Part shown: one piece after another, positions 41,455 to 50,922 of the stretch
Layout: the number at the start of each line of letters is the position of its first letter
How positions within the stretch are numbered: position 1 is the first letter of the stretch
Assembly: GCA_041740995.1 (NCBI GenBank)
Contig: JBGSKY010000170.1
Location: forward strand, 1-52,116
Direction of reading: 5' to 3'
Source of the DNA: JBGSKY01 sp041740995
Lineage (GTDB): Bacteria; Planctomycetota; Planctomycetia; Pirellulales; Pirellulaceae
DNA length: 52,116 bases
Translations under genes and position numbers: made by a program
Notes under the pieces: generated by a model
Told to the model about the DNA's origin: nothing
Seen by the model: the letters and a program-made list of their open reading frames with translations, nothing else
Database searches by the model: none

Positions 41455-42420
41455 TTACGCAATCAGGTGCATAACGGCAGCCAAATAGCCGATGGGGGCT
41501 GCGAAAAATAATGAATCTGTCACGTCCCACATCCCGCCCAGCCCCGGTAGTAGTGTTCCGCTATCTTTAGCGTCGACCGAACGCTTGATTACAGACTCTA
41601 GCAGGTCGCCGATCAATCCAAAAATCGCGAGTAAACCACCGGTTAACGCTGGCCCCCAAAAAGGCACCGCTACTGAAACGGCCGCTGAACTGCCAAAAAT
41701 GTAGTTGCTCGCAAAGGGAAAAAAGATCGCTGCGGTCATCGCGCCGATCAACACGCCGCCGATGGCGCCCTCCCAAGTTTTCTTTGGACTGATGATTGAA
41801 TGTAATGGACGCTTACCCAGCGAACGACCGACGAAGTACGCTCCCGCATCGGACATTTTGATGCTCGCGATCACTCCGACCATTAGAATTAGCCCCGAAT
41901 AGTCGGCGGGTGTCAGCCGCAAGCACAACAAAAAATGTGAAAACAAAACACAGTAGGCAACAATAAAGCATCCCAATGCCAACCGCACGACGACGCTCTC
42001 GCGGGTTCGACCGTATTCGCGTAAGGCATCGACTCCCAAAAGTGTGACTGCCATCGTAACGGCAATAGTCGACCAACCAACTAAGCCAATCGTTGCGACC
42101 AACCGCTGGATGTCGTCGCCAAGCCACGAGGAAAGAACGGGCATCGCACAGACCAAAGCGGCGACCAACGTGCTTGCGACGATCCAAACGCTCGAAACCT
42201 TGTACCGCGTCGACGTCAATGACGCACATTCAAAACCTGTTCCCACAACAAACAAAAAATGGACCGGCAGTAGAAATGCGCCGGCCGGTGCACCAAGCCA
42301 GCGATAAGCGTCGGCGAACACGAACACCAAAACACTGGCGATTAAAACGGCAGCGGTTAACAGTCGACGGGAAAGCAAATTAGGCAAACTCGAAAAGTTG
42401 CGGGAGCAAGAAAGCGACAT
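41455..42420 (-). CDS. cdsA: Phosphatidate cytidylyltransferase
   Basis: Makes CDP-diacylglycerol, the branch point of phospholipid synthesis, in the inner membrane. From the ATG at 42418-42420, 321 residues with about eight membrane segments, such as LLTAAVLIASVLVFVFADAY and VVRLALGCFIVAYCVLFSHF. The C-terminal family signature reads SVIKRSVDAKDSGTLLPGLG followed by GMWDVTDS. In the family pattern it is PGHGGxxDRxD, so the His is Leu and the Arg is Val, while the two metal-site aspartates remain. Another usual segment, SDAGAYFVGRSLGKRPLHSI, is intact. The frame is open to 42468; the shorter start was chosen to fit the first hydrophobic stretch. Last gene of the run with smc and glycosyltransferase 9. 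Confidence 0.88.
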   Translation of the reverse strand: MSLSCSRNFSSLPNLLSRRLLTAAVLIASVLVFVFADAYRWLGAPAGAFLLPVHFLFVVGTGFECASLTSTRYKVSSVWIVASTLVAALVCAMPVLSSWLGDDIQRLVATIGLVGWSTIAVTMAVTLLGVDALREYGRTRESVVVRLALGCFIVAYCVLFSHFLLCLRLTPADYSGLILMVGVIASIKMSDAGAYFVGRSLGKRPLHSIISPKKTWEGAIGGVLIGAMTAAIFFPFASNYIFGSSAAVSVAVPFWGPALTGGLLAIFGLIGDLLESVIKRSVDAKDSGTLLPGLGGMWDVTDSLFFAAPIGYLAAVMHLIA

Positions 42421-42522
42421 CGATCCGTTTAAGATGATCGAACATCGAACGATTGAAAATACCCCCACCTTTGAATTGCCAATTGCAATCTCGTTAATGC
42501 AGGCCGCGTTAAGCAGTCACGA

Positions 42523-43656
42523 CTACGCGACGCGGCGGATTGAATAAGTTTCCGGCTGACTCCAAATGCCGCGCTCGCAAAGTTTTGTAAGGCAGGCTTG
42601 CAACACTTCGGCGACTTGAATCGCCCGCATCGCTGCGTTGGTCGTGGAACGACGATAACGTGACGATCCGCTGTCATATCGTTTTTGAATTGAGCAGTGT
42701 TGACGTCCATAAGGCCCAGAGCGATGCGCCAACGAAGTTCCAAACATGGCAATACACGATGTCCCAACTGCCGCTGCCAAATGCATCGGACCGGTGTCGG
42801 AACCAATAAAGATGGCCGCTCGATGGAGCAATTGCGAAAGCACAATTAGGTCGGTTTCAGGCGCTAGCACAGTCGATTCCGGCGCCAGCGCCACAATCGT
42901 CTTCGCCAAATCTAGCTCGCGAGGATTGCCCCAAAGTACCAGTGACCGCAGCCCGGTTCGTGCAAACAATTGATCGGCGAGTACGGCATAGCGATCGACG
43001 GGCCAGCACTTACTTTCCCAGCCAGCACCAGGATTGATGGCTACATATTTTTTCTCAGTCAGCTTCATTCGACGCAGTTCGGCGGTTACTTCGGCAGCAT
43101 CAATTAACGCATCGTTCCAACCGAAGTCTACCAGTAGATCACCTGTGCAATTTGCCGTTGGCATTTCGATATTGCACATTTCAAGCAGTTCCAAATGTCG
43201 TTCTACGATATGTTCTGTCAGCGGATGTCGGCGGTCAGTGTAGAAGTTCGCAGCACCTTCGCGCGACTGGCACTTGTTAAATCCAAAACGACGCGGTGCA
43301 CCGGAGAGCCACGTCAGTAGGCCGCTTTTGAAGAGGCCCTGCGGATCAATCGCCAAATCGAATTTTGTTTGCTTTAAATCATTTCGCAATTGCCAAAGCT
43401 CTTTTGCCCGCAGCAAGAAGCCTTTCTTTAATCGGATAACGTGATCAACATGCGGATGATGATGGAGCAAGCTCGATGCGGCACAATCAACGATCCAAGT
43501 GATCTCGGAGTTGGGCCAAGTCTTTTTGAGTTCGGTGACCAATGGCATTGTCAAAATGCAATCGCCGATCGCACTGAGCCGTGTGATAAGAATGCGCGGA
43601 CGATCGCCAAGATCGATTTGCTTCCGCTTGGTGACATTAATCAAAGTTGGCAACAT
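42523..43656 (-). CDS. Glycosyltransferase family 9 (heptosyltransferase-like)
   Basis: 377 residues. Starts with ILITRLSAIGDCILTMPLVT, the family's GDxxxxxP-type first motif. PRRFGFNKC follows. The C-terminal nucleotide-sugar site is YVAINPGAGWESKCWPVDRY and FIGSDTGPMHLAAAVGTSCI. GT9 enzymes such as WaaC/WaaF add heptose to the lipid A core, and others exist with different acceptors. AGGGA lies about 8 bases before the ATG. Located 46 bases after smc and 102 before cdsA on the same strand, near the DUF374 acyltransferase, so an envelope-lipid link is plausible. Acceptor unknown. Confidence 0.9.
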   Translation of the reverse strand: MLPTLINVTKRKQIDLGDRPRILITRLSAIGDCILTMPLVTELKKTWPNSEITWIVDCAASSLLHHHPHVDHVIRLKKGFLLRAKELWQLRNDLKQTKFDLAIDPQGLFKSGLLTWLSGAPRRFGFNKCQSREGAANFYTDRRHPLTEHIVERHLELLEMCNIEMPTANCTGDLLVDFGWNDALIDAAEVTAELRRMKLTEKKYVAINPGAGWESKCWPVDRYAVLADQLFARTGLRSLVLWGNPRELDLAKTIVALAPESTVLAPETDLIVLSQLLHRAAIFIGSDTGPMHLAAAVGTSCIAMFGTSLAHRSGPYGRQHCSIQKRYDSGSSRYRRSTTNAAMRAIQVAEVLQACLTKLCERGIWSQPETYSIRRVA

Positions 43657-43702
43657 AGTTTAAGTCCCTGATATAAATCTTTCGGCCATCAGCCGCAACG
43701 CG

Positions 43703-46700
43703 TTAAGCGGCTTTCAGGATTTCTCCGTCGTCGCCAACTTCTTCGAAGCGAACGCTGACTTGTCGCGAAACGCCGCTCTCTTGCATCGTGACGCCGTAAA
43801 TCGTGTTGGCGACTGTCATCGTTTTTTTGCTGTGTGAGACAACAATGAATTTGGTCATGTGTAAAAATTCTTTCAGCACATTCACAAAACGACCAATGTT
43901 CGCTTCATCAAACGGCGCATCGACTTCGTCTAAAATGCAAAACGGACTCGGTCTAAATTGGAAAATCGACATAATCAAAGCAACTGCCGTGAGGGCTTTC
44001 TCGCCGCCACTGAGCAACGAATTCGACAACGCGATCTTGCCAGGCGGCGTCGCGATGACTTCCACACCACAATTGAGCACGTCGTTGGGGTCTTCGAGAA
44101 TAATGTCAGCCGAACCGCCACCGAAGCTGCGGCGATAAAGAGTTTGGAAATTCGTTCGAATCGCTTCGAGCGTCTCCAAGAACATCTCTCGCGACTTGCC
44201 TTCAATGCGTTCAATAATCTTCAGCAAGCTGTCTCGGGCCGTGGTCAAGTCGACCAAATGAGCGTTCAATGCGTCGTACCGCGATTGCAAATCGTCGAGT
44301 TCCGCTAACGCCTCCATGTTGACCGAGCCAACGGTAACGATTTCAGCTCGCAAACGCGAAATCTCTACATTTGCCAGTCCTCGATCTTCGACCATTTCAA
44401 GTGCCATCGCTTCAGCGTTTTGGCTGGTCAAATCGATTTCGTACTCGGCTAAATAATGTTGCGTCAACGCGTCGCGCCGCTGAGCATTTTGAACGCTGGC
44501 CAGTTGCAGTTCGTCGATTTTGCCGGTCAGTGCGGCCAGCGATTTTTCCATCGCGACAAAGATCGATTCACTGGACTGTAACACTTCCCGATGCGTTTGC
44601 AGTTGTTCTTCAAGCGTCTTTCTCTGTCCAATAATCGCCTCAAGCTCAGCGGCTAACGACTCCAGTTGGTCGGCGCTGGTTACGATCGTGCCGTCGGCCA
44701 AATCAATTTTCTGCGCGAGTTCGGAAATCTTTTGCTCGCAACGTCGCAGATGAGACACCCGTTCGTCGCGATCGCTGAGCATGACGTCGAGCAAGGTTTG
44801 CTCGCTGCCCAATCGATGCTCTAGCTTGGCATCGGCAATACGGCATTGGGACAAATGTTCGTTGGCTGCCGCATGCAATAATCGATGTTCAGTTAGCGCG
44901 TCCCGCGAAGCGGCAAGCTGCGTTGCGAGGTCATCGCGTTGGGCACTATTGTCGAGTAAGTCTCGCTTCAGTGCATCGGTTTGTTCTTCAAATAGGATCA
45001 GCGCAGCCTGCGAATCGTCGAGATCCGCTTTGAGCGATAGGATTTGCTTGTCCATTGCCACCACTTCTGTCGCGACACTTTGCACTTGATAGTTTACCGC
45101 TTCATATCTTCGGGTGGCTTGCAGACGTCGCTCTTCAGCCGTTTCAAGCAATTGCGCCGCTTTATCGACATTGACTTGCAACGCGTCGGCATTCTTGGAA
45201 GACGCGAACATTAGTTGTTCAAGACCGTCGTGGTCGTGAGTCGCTGCATGAATCTCGCTGCGGCGAGTCAAAATACCGGACAGTGTTTGCAACGTTCCAA
45301 TATGAATCGTGCCATCGGTATCGATCCGTTCACAAGCGGCAGTGACAAAGCGTAAACCGCTGCCACGATAATGGCTCAAGTCCATCGCCGTTTGTAGCGA
45401 ATCGACCAACCAAGTTGTCCCCAAAAGAAATTGAACGAGCGGCTGATACGCTTCTTGAAAATGCACCAGCCGATCGGCTCGACCGATAACTCCGCGAAGG
45501 CCATCAAGCTGGATGCGGTCGCCCGCTCGACGGCTGGGCATGCGGTCCAGTCTCAGCAAGGTGGCGCGGCCTTCGATATGAAATTTTTTGGTCTGTAAGC
45601 GATCGATCAACTGCCCATCAGTCAGCACTACTGCTTCGGAGAGATGGGCTAGGGAAACATCGATCAGCGGTGCCAAATGAACTTCTACTTCAATCAAATC
45701 CGCGACGATCCCCTGAATTGTATTCCACGGTGCGAAAGGTTTCTCGCGAGCGAATTCAATCAATTGACGGGCACCATCACCAAGACCGGTGTTGTCGCGA
45801 TCAAGCTGCTGAAGCAAATCCAAACGCTCTTCCAACGATTGATAACGTGACTGAAGAACGATCGCGTTGTCTTGTTCGGTTCGCAAAATCTGGCGACAAT
45901 TTTCCAAGCGAACTTTTGCTTCGACCAGCCCATTTTCCGCTGTCGATTCGTCTTGTTGAGCGACCGCGAGTTGTTGTTGCAGCTCGGCCAGCGATTGGGC
46001 CAGCAAATCACGAGCTTGATTGGCTGTTTCGATCGATTGCTCCAAGCGTGATCGCTTTTCGCCGGTTTCGACGATTTTTGTTTGGAGCGATTGCAGTTGC
46101 GATTGCAGCGACAGTTCGTCGCGATGCAGATCGTCGATCTGCTGACGGAGCGATTCTTGCTGGCGATCGATTTCAACACGACGTTGTTCCAGTGTCAGCA
46201 GAGCGGCGGCGGCTGAGGCGACTTCGATTTCGTGTGCGTTTTTACTTTCGGCCAGCGACCGCAGATCAGATTGTCGATTGGCGATTTGATCGTGAGTCAA
46301 ATCGGCCTTCTCTTGCAGCGTCAGGCATTGTTCTTGCAGGCTGGCCTTCTCGTCAACAAGCTCGGCAAACCGCTGGCGATGTGCTCGAAGTTCGGCATTC
46401 AGAGTCGCGCGTTGGTTCTCGATCGCTTGTTGTTTCGATTGTGTTTCATTAAGCGAGTTCGTCAATTCCGAGTAAGCGCGCTTGTTCTCCGAAACGACCG
46501 TTTGTGCAGCGGTAAGTTCCGATTGCTTGTCGGCCACGCTTGCGCGCGCTAGCTCGATTTGTTCAAGCAGCGTGCCCTCGTTGGTTTGCAGTTCAACAAA
46601 TTCAGCAACCCCAACTTGCTTTCGCAGGACGCTCAAGCGGTCGGTCATTTCTCGATAGCGGGCCGCCTTGCTGGCTTGGCTTTTGATCGAGATCAGCCGC

Positions 46701-47302
46701 CCGTGGACTTCGTCAACGATATCAGAAAGTCGCAAAAGATTTTGGTTGACACGATGCAGTCGTCGCTCGGCCTCGACCTTTTTGGCTTTGAAGCGCGAGA
46801 TGCCCGCCGCTTCTTCAAAGATCGCACGTCGATCTTTCGGACTGGCCTGCAACATCCGATCGACCTTGCCCTGTTCGATCAGCGAATAGGCGTCGACGCC
46901 GACGCCCGTGCCCCGGAAAAGGTCTTTGACATCGCGGAGTCGGCAGGGTTGGCGGTTGATCAGGTATTCGCTTTCGCCGCTGCGGTAAACGCGGCGAGTC
47001 ACCGTGACTTCGTCGGCCTGAACTTCCAAAGTGCGCGAAGTATTATCGAGCACGAGCGTCGCTTCGGCGCTGTTGGCTGGCTTGCGACCGGTGGCCGAAC
47101 TGCCCTTGAAAATAACGTCCGACATGTCGCCGCCGCGCAGCGATTTGGCTGACTGAGAGCCCAGGACCCACTTGATCGCATCGACGATATTCGATTTCCC
47201 CGAGCCGTTTGGACCGACGACGACCGTAATGCCATCCGGAAAATCGAAACGCGTCGCGTCCGCAAAGCTTTTAAAACCGATAAGTTCAAGCGCTTTGAGC
47301 AT
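43703..47302 (-). CDS. smc: Chromosome partition protein SMC
   Basis: Condensin subunit that organises the chromosome with ScpA and ScpB (not in the window). 1199 residues, full length. The N-terminal head has ITVVVGPNGSGKSNIVDAIK (Walker A, about residue 25-45). Two long coiled coils (about 170-500 and 690-1020) surround the hinge (about 510-680, with GIVADLIEVEVHLAPLIDVS). The C-terminal head has the signature ALSNSLLSGGEKALTAVALI and Walker B PFCILDEVDAPFDEANIGRF. Every key ATPase motif is present. The start ATG is at 47300-47302. The upstream DUF374 gene is 137 bases away and GT9 is 46 downstream, so co-transcription is possible. Confidence 0.97.
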   Translation of the reverse strand: MLKALELIGFKSFADATRFDFPDGITVVVGPNGSGKSNIVDAIKWVLGSQSAKSLRGGDMSDVIFKGSSATGRKPANSAEATLVLDNTSRTLEVQADEVTVTRRVYRSGESEYLINRQPCRLRDVKDLFRGTGVGVDAYSLIEQGKVDRMLQASPKDRRAIFEEAAGISRFKAKKVEAERRLHRVNQNLLRLSDIVDEVHGRLISIKSQASKAARYREMTDRLSVLRKQVGVAEFVELQTNEGTLLEQIELARASVADKQSELTAAQTVVSENKRAYSELTNSLNETQSKQQAIENQRATLNAELRAHRQRFAELVDEKASLQEQCLTLQEKADLTHDQIANRQSDLRSLAESKNAHEIEVASAAAALLTLEQRRVEIDRQQESLRQQIDDLHRDELSLQSQLQSLQTKIVETGEKRSRLEQSIETANQARDLLAQSLAELQQQLAVAQQDESTAENGLVEAKVRLENCRQILRTEQDNAIVLQSRYQSLEERLDLLQQLDRDNTGLGDGARQLIEFAREKPFAPWNTIQGIVADLIEVEVHLAPLIDVSLAHLSEAVVLTDGQLIDRLQTKKFHIEGRATLLRLDRMPSRRAGDRIQLDGLRGVIGRADRLVHFQEAYQPLVQFLLGTTWLVDSLQTAMDLSHYRGSGLRFVTAACERIDTDGTIHIGTLQTLSGILTRRSEIHAATHDHDGLEQLMFASSKNADALQVNVDKAAQLLETAEERRLQATRRYEAVNYQVQSVATEVVAMDKQILSLKADLDDSQAALILFEEQTDALKRDLLDNSAQRDDLATQLAASRDALTEHRLLHAAANEHLSQCRIADAKLEHRLGSEQTLLDVMLSDRDERVSHLRRCEQKISELAQKIDLADGTIVTSADQLESLAAELEAIIGQRKTLEEQLQTHREVLQSSESIFVAMEKSLAALTGKIDELQLASVQNAQRRDALTQHYLAEYEIDLTSQNAEAMALEMVEDRGLANVEISRLRAEIVTVGSVNMEALAELDDLQSRYDALNAHLVDLTTARDSLLKIIERIEGKSREMFLETLEAIRTNFQTLYRRSFGGGSADIILEDPNDVLNCGVEVIATPPGKIALSNSLLSGGEKALTAVALIMSIFQFRPSPFCILDEVDAPFDEANIGRFVNVLKEFLHMTKFIVVSHSKKTMTVANTIYGVTMQESGVSRQVSVRFEEVGDDGEILKAA

Positions 47303-47439
47303 ATTGGGGCGGCGACGTCAGTTTGGCTTGGGTAACTATCAGTAGCCGATTTTCTCCGCCGACTCGAAACATTGCGGTGTCATTTTCGGAGTTTCCGACC
47401 TACTGCTCTTGATCGCCGCGACTGTAGCGAAATTGGGCG

Positions 47440-48411
47440 TCAGAGACCAACATCGGTTTTGCCATTTTGGTGGCGAATTGGCGAATCACAGGAAAACGGA
47501 CCGGGATAAAAGAAGGTCGAGTTTTCGCAAGGACGATTGCTAGCAGCCCAGGCCTCGGCCGCATCGGTCAAATTATGCAACGATTGTTGCATTGAGAGCC
47601 GGACCGCTTCCAATTCCTCTCGCTTGAGCTTCGGAGGCAATGTGATTTTTGGGCTGAAGATCATCCGAGCTCGGCTGTGCCAGCGTGGAATTGCGAATTT
47701 GTCCCAGGAATATCGGTTTCGCATCGGTCGATCGAGCCCACCGCCAACCAAAACGATCGGAAATCCAAGTCGGCTGGCCAGATAAATCGCCCCCGCAGCG
47801 ACTTCCCGCCTCGGGCCTCGGGGACCGTCAGGCGTGATTACCATCCCGTTCATGTTGGCGTCCGCTAGAATCTCGCGGATAACTTGAACGCCGCCACGAC
47901 CGCTGGAACCTCGGTAAATCTGGAAGCCCGACAAGTGCGAAATTTCGACCAACAAGGAAGCGTCGCGATGTCGGCTGGTCAGCAACGCCAGACCGGTCCG
48001 CCGCCTGACGAAAAACGGCAGCGTCATATACTCGTGCCAGATCAGGTAAATCACTGGCGTGGTGTACTCGATTCGCCCCACGTCACAACTTGGATCGTAG
48101 TAGGCAACTCGATAGTCGAGCGTTTTCATCCAACGAGACATCAGCGCGTAAAGGCCGAAGCCGCCAATTCGCTGGGCATAGTTTCGTTCAAGTAATCGCC
48201 GTAAAAAATCGCGCATCGAGCGTTTGTAATAGGTTTTCGGGACTGGCACGCTTCCACTCTCCGAACACTTTGCCTCCAAAGGAGATGCTTTAATGCCGCT
48301 GAGTTTTGAGAGCGTCTGGGCATTATGCCCGCTAAGCCTGAAACTTAAAACGGCATGGTTGGTTAACGGTTTGGACTCTGCGTTTGCAGCGAACGGGTTT
48401 TCGCCGAACAA
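47440..48411 (-). CDS. DUF374 lysophospholipid acyltransferase-like protein
   Basis: 323 residues from the first ATG, but the family part begins near residue 66 (MRDFLRRLLERNYAQRIG). The ATG at 48214-48216 is therefore a plausible true start. Key motifs: YLIWHEYMTLPFFVRRRTGL with the acyltransferase His, LLTSRHRDASLLVEISHL, GSSGRGGVQVIREIL and MVITPDGPRGPRREVAAGAI. The DGPRGP block is the DUF374 hallmark. It probably acylates a lysolipid or LPS-like lipid at the inner membrane; the acceptor is unknown. Next gene on the same strand is smc. Divergent from the GNAT gene, with 59 bases between the coding starts. Confidence 0.85.
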   Translation of the reverse strand: MFGENPFAANAESKPLTNHAVLSFRLSGHNAQTLSKLSGIKASPLEAKCSESGSVPVPKTYYKRSMRDFLRRLLERNYAQRIGGFGLYALMSRWMKTLDYRVAYYDPSCDVGRIEYTTPVIYLIWHEYMTLPFFVRRRTGLALLTSRHRDASLLVEISHLSGFQIYRGSSGRGGVQVIREILADANMNGMVITPDGPRGPRREVAAGAIYLASRLGFPIVLVGGGLDRPMRNRYSWDKFAIPRWHSRARMIFSPKITLPPKLKREELEAVRLSMQQSLHNLTDAAEAWAASNRPCENSTFFYPGPFSCDSPIRHQNGKTDVGL

Positions 48412-48470
48412 TCTTACGTCTATAGTAGCGGTGCAACGATGCGCAGTTTGAATGGGTTAGAGGGACCAGT

Positions 48471-49439
48471 GTGGGCATACTAATTCGGCCTTACGAAAAT
48501 GCGGACGCCCAGGCGTGCTGCGATGTTTGGCGTGAACACTTCGCTGGCTGCGGGATGGCCGCATCGCTATCGCCGCTGATGTGGGAATTTTGTGTTGTTG
48601 GCAAGATTTTCTTTCGCCGCGAAGACTTCTTTGTTGCCTTGGTGGACGATCGCATCGTCGGCTTTGCGCATTTAACTTTCGGCGAAAATGGCCGTGGTAC
48701 CGCCAACCACAAACCCGCTGCGATTCTGAACGCTGTCTGCGTCGAGCCTCATCCGCTGGAGCTCGAAGTCGCGGCAGTCTTAATTCAAACGGTCGTTGAA
48801 GCAGCAATCGCCCACGGTGATGGGACGATTCGCGCGCTCGGCGGGCCCGACCGATTTGCTCAGTATTTATTGGTTCCGCCACTCTTTGGGATGATGGGCG
48901 TTCTGGCCAGTGATCATCGAATCCGCGACTGGCTGACGCACGATAAATTCCAGCCGGTGCAGCCAATTGATTGTTGGCAAGTCGAATTGCAGACGTTGCG
49001 ATTGCCGATGGACCGAGGGCAAATGGCCGTCAGACGCGCTTGCGATGTTGCTCGCGTGTTGACCGAAGGCTGCGATTCGTGGTTTCTCGCCAACGCGTTT
49101 GGTCACACCGAACAAATCCGTTTTAATCTGACCGCGCGAGGCCAGGATCGCGTGACCCAAACCGCGACTTTTGCTTTCATGCAGCCATCTCATTTTCGTT
49201 CAGAGAAAATGACCGCGATGTTGCTCTTGCCGACAATTCCTGCCGATGAGTTAGGAGTTGACCAGCTTACGTTCTTGCTGGCTGAATCGTTGCGGCAATT
49301 GCAGTTCGAAAGATTTTCACACGTGATTGCAATCGCGGCATCGGATCAACCAGACGCAGTGACTTTGCTGCGCAGACTTTCGTTTCGCACATCAGCCAGC
49401 GGCGTCGTCTTCGAACGCCGCCTCCCCGCAGCAATCTAA
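48471..49439 (+). CDS. GNAT-type acetyltransferase-like protein
   Basis: 322 residues, GTG start at 48471 after GAGGGA (good ribosome-binding site, 7-base spacing). Starts MGILIRPYENADAQACCDVW, the GNAT opening, followed by the beta-strand segments RIVGFAHLTFGENG, AAILNAVCVEPHP and a helix LEVAAVLIQTVVEAAIAHGD. The acyl-CoA-binding Q/R-x-x-G-x-A motif is not clear. A second GNAT-like half (from about residue 185) suggests a tandem arrangement. The substrate cannot be inferred. Opposite strand to its neighbours, no operon. Confidence 0.75.
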   Translation: MGILIRPYENADAQACCDVWREHFAGCGMAASLSPLMWEFCVVGKIFFRREDFFVALVDDRIVGFAHLTFGENGRGTANHKPAAILNAVCVEPHPLELEVAAVLIQTVVEAAIAHGDGTIRALGGPDRFAQYLLVPPLFGMMGVLASDHRIRDWLTHDKFQPVQPIDCWQVELQTLRLPMDRGQMAVRRACDVARVLTEGCDSWFLANAFGHTEQIRFNLTARGQDRVTQTATFAFMQPSHFRSEKMTAMLLLPTIPADELGVDQLTFLLAESLRQLQFERFSHVIAIAASDQPDAVTLLRRLSFRTSASGVVFERRLPAAI

Positions 49440-49741
49440 CAGGCTTCCGGGCAACGTTTTTTCGAAGTGAGCTGCTGTGCAACGGATCTCGGCCGCTAGG
49501 TCAGGTTAAGTTGTGAAAGCATCTTTATGAGGCAACTATGTAGCTCAACTGTCGATACTGGCAAACATAGTGACTCTCCATTGTCGGCTTAAGGTGCCCG
49601 AGCAGACAAACGCTACCTCTCCAGAGAGTTTCCCTCAACAACATCAACTCTCCTCCGATGCGAAGCAGTATGGAATTCTTTATTTGTTCGCTCTTTATAA
49701 CGGGAAAAGCAACATGCGATTTCGCTCGTTCGTATCAAGTC
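49440..49741. other. Gene-free stretch, about 302 bases
   Basis: Between the GNAT gene and the broken membrane-protein pieces. No feature recognised. Confidence 0.5.
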
Positions 49742-49963
49742 CTAAGGCAATTTCATATCCTCGGGGAATCCAAATCCGATCCAATCAATCAAGTAGTGTT
49801 CGAAAAATGGTTCAAAGATCTGTTTACTGTTCGCTCGGAGCAGCGCAAACAAAGGCCAATAGAAATACGATCCGAAGATCAAGATTGGCGAACCTTTGCT
49901 CAGCACGTTAAACGCCAGAAAGTAGTACGGCCCAAGCGACGCAACGTAGAGCGGAACGAACGA
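49742..49963 (-). pseudogene. C-terminal piece of a membrane-protein gene, no start codon
   Basis: On the minus strand a frame open from after a TAG (49964-49966) to the stop at 49742. The 73 residues include SFVPLYVASLGPYYFLAFNV and YFYWPLFALLRANSKQIFEP, hydrophobic with a repeated aromatic pattern typical of planctomycete membrane proteins. There is no ATG before the last residues. It lies in the same frame as the 60-residue piece at 49997-50179, with a TGA and this TAG between them. They may be one decayed gene. The plus-strand frame 49658-50059 over the same bases looks like a shadow. Confidence 0.45.
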
Positions 49964-49996
49964 CTAAAGAAACAGAAAGACCAATGGCAATTTATG

Positions 49997-50179
49997 TCAA
50001 GCCTTGTCGATTGTCCTCAAGCGAAAAACAATAAGTGGAAGAATTATTGTCACAACTAAGATTGCTATCCCTCGAAATCGCATTGCCGTTGCTACCAATA
50101 CAGCTATCAGCGCAGTAACGATCAACAGGTTAGCGATTGTAAAACGCACTGGTTTGCATTTCTGAGCGAAAGAATCCAT
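49997..50179 (-). CDS. Short two-helix membrane protein
   Basis: 60 residues, ATG at 50177-50179, starting MDSFAQKCKPVRFTIANLLI. One or two membrane helices (FTIANLLIVTALIAVLVATA and GIAILVVTIILPLIVFRL). No family recognised; the FTIANLLIVTA start resembles many short planctomycete proteins. The start codon lies inside the 43-bp repeat, with CCAGGAC 6 to 12 bases before it as a possible ribosome-binding site. The following in-frame piece at 49742-49963 may be its lost C-terminus. Confidence 0.5.
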   Translation of the reverse strand: MDSFAQKCKPVRFTIANLLIVTALIAVLVATAMRFRGIAILVVTIILPLIVFRLRTIDKA

Positions 50180-50210
50180 GTAAGTCCTGGGTTTGGGGCG
50201 GGAGTCATTT
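50168..50210. repeat. 43-bp perfect direct repeat, copy A
   Basis: Identical, 43 of 43, to 50923-50965. Each copy is followed about 90 bases on by an IS110 transposase N-terminal fragment on the plus strand. On the minus strand each copy precedes a gene start. Confidence 0.85.
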
Positions 50211-50301
50211 GAATAAAATCTGGCGACTCGGACCGGTGAACTTGCTGGCGATTCGCTGGCAGTCACATTCAGCCACCTACCGAAACCTTAGGACTCATGA
50301 C

Positions 50302-50373
50302 ATGATTATTCTCGCACTCGATCTTGGCAAGTTCAACACAATGTGCTGCTTCTTCGACACCCAAACACGCAAA
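50302..50373 (+). pseudogene. IS110-family transposase N-terminal fragment
   Basis: The frame starting ATG 50302 reads MIILALDLGKFNTMCCFFDT then QTRK. It matches the first residues of IS110/IS116-family transposases, whose DEDD nuclease opens with an Asp in this LDLGK segment. After this point similarity stops. The rest of the element is absent. Confidence 0.6.
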
Positions 50374-50415
50374 CCCAACCCCACAACATCACGTCCCCTC
50401 CAAGCGACGCAACAT

Positions 50416-50895
50416 CTAATCCGCTATCTGTTGTCCTGCCAATTCTCGTGGCTGGAGAAAGCTCAAGTGATGCGCGGCGTGGGCCGCATGAAATCGGTTA
50501 AATTCCTCGTTGCTCATTCTACCGAATCCGGGGTGAGCGTTCATTGATTCGATCCTTGATTTGAATTTTGCATTGCAACGTCTCAAATGGTCTACCTCTT
50601 GTTCATCGACTCCGCTGGCAGGCGGAACGAAAATCCCAGGAGTTCTAATTCCGTTCGGTGAATCGCCAGCGAGCAAGCGTGGAAGCATAAATCGTCGCAA
50701 TATCGGACGAAGCGGATAACCCAAGACACTCATCCAAGTCGGATAGCCGCTCATGTTGCGTTCGATTGTGAGACGCAAGTGGCAGCAAATCTGTGCGAGT
50801 GACCAATTTCCCGATCTGGTATAGCCAGTTTCTAAAAGTCGTTCACATTCGTCGACCGCATCATCGAGGAACTCGAATTTGAGTTTGCGTCGCAT
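50416..50895 (-). CDS. DUF1569 (DinB-like) protein
   Basis: 159 residues, start ATG at 50893-50895. Contains GNWSLAQICCHLRLTIERNM, with a His typical of the DinB-like metal site, and FHAAHAAHHLSFLQPRE with further His. The LLAGDSPNGIRTPGIFVPP segment fits DUF1569. The DinB superfamily forms four-helix bundles with three His ligands, often for Zn or Ni, and some act in thiol-dependent reactions; the reaction here is unknown. The second copy of the 43-bp repeat lies 28 bases upstream of its start. It sits between the two IS110 remnants. Confidence 0.82.
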   Translation of the reverse strand: MRRKLKFEFLDDAVDECERLLETGYTRSGNWSLAQICCHLRLTIERNMSGYPTWMSVLGYPLRPILRRFMLPRLLAGDSPNGIRTPGIFVPPASGVDEQEVDHLRRCNAKFKSRIESMNAHPGFGRMSNEEFNRFHAAHAAHHLSFLQPRELAGQQIAD

Positions 50896-50922
50896 AACTG
50901 TTGACTATGTGTTGGAGCGACA

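Noticed and set aside
49658..50059. Plus-strand hypothetical protein of 133 residues
   Set aside because: Lies antisense to the better-looking minus-strand membrane pieces; charged low-complexity composition typical of a shadow frame.
50209..50547. 112-residue plus-strand gene containing ALDLGKFN
   Set aside because: Only the 24 codons from 50302 are transposase-like; the remainder is antisense to the DUF1569 gene.
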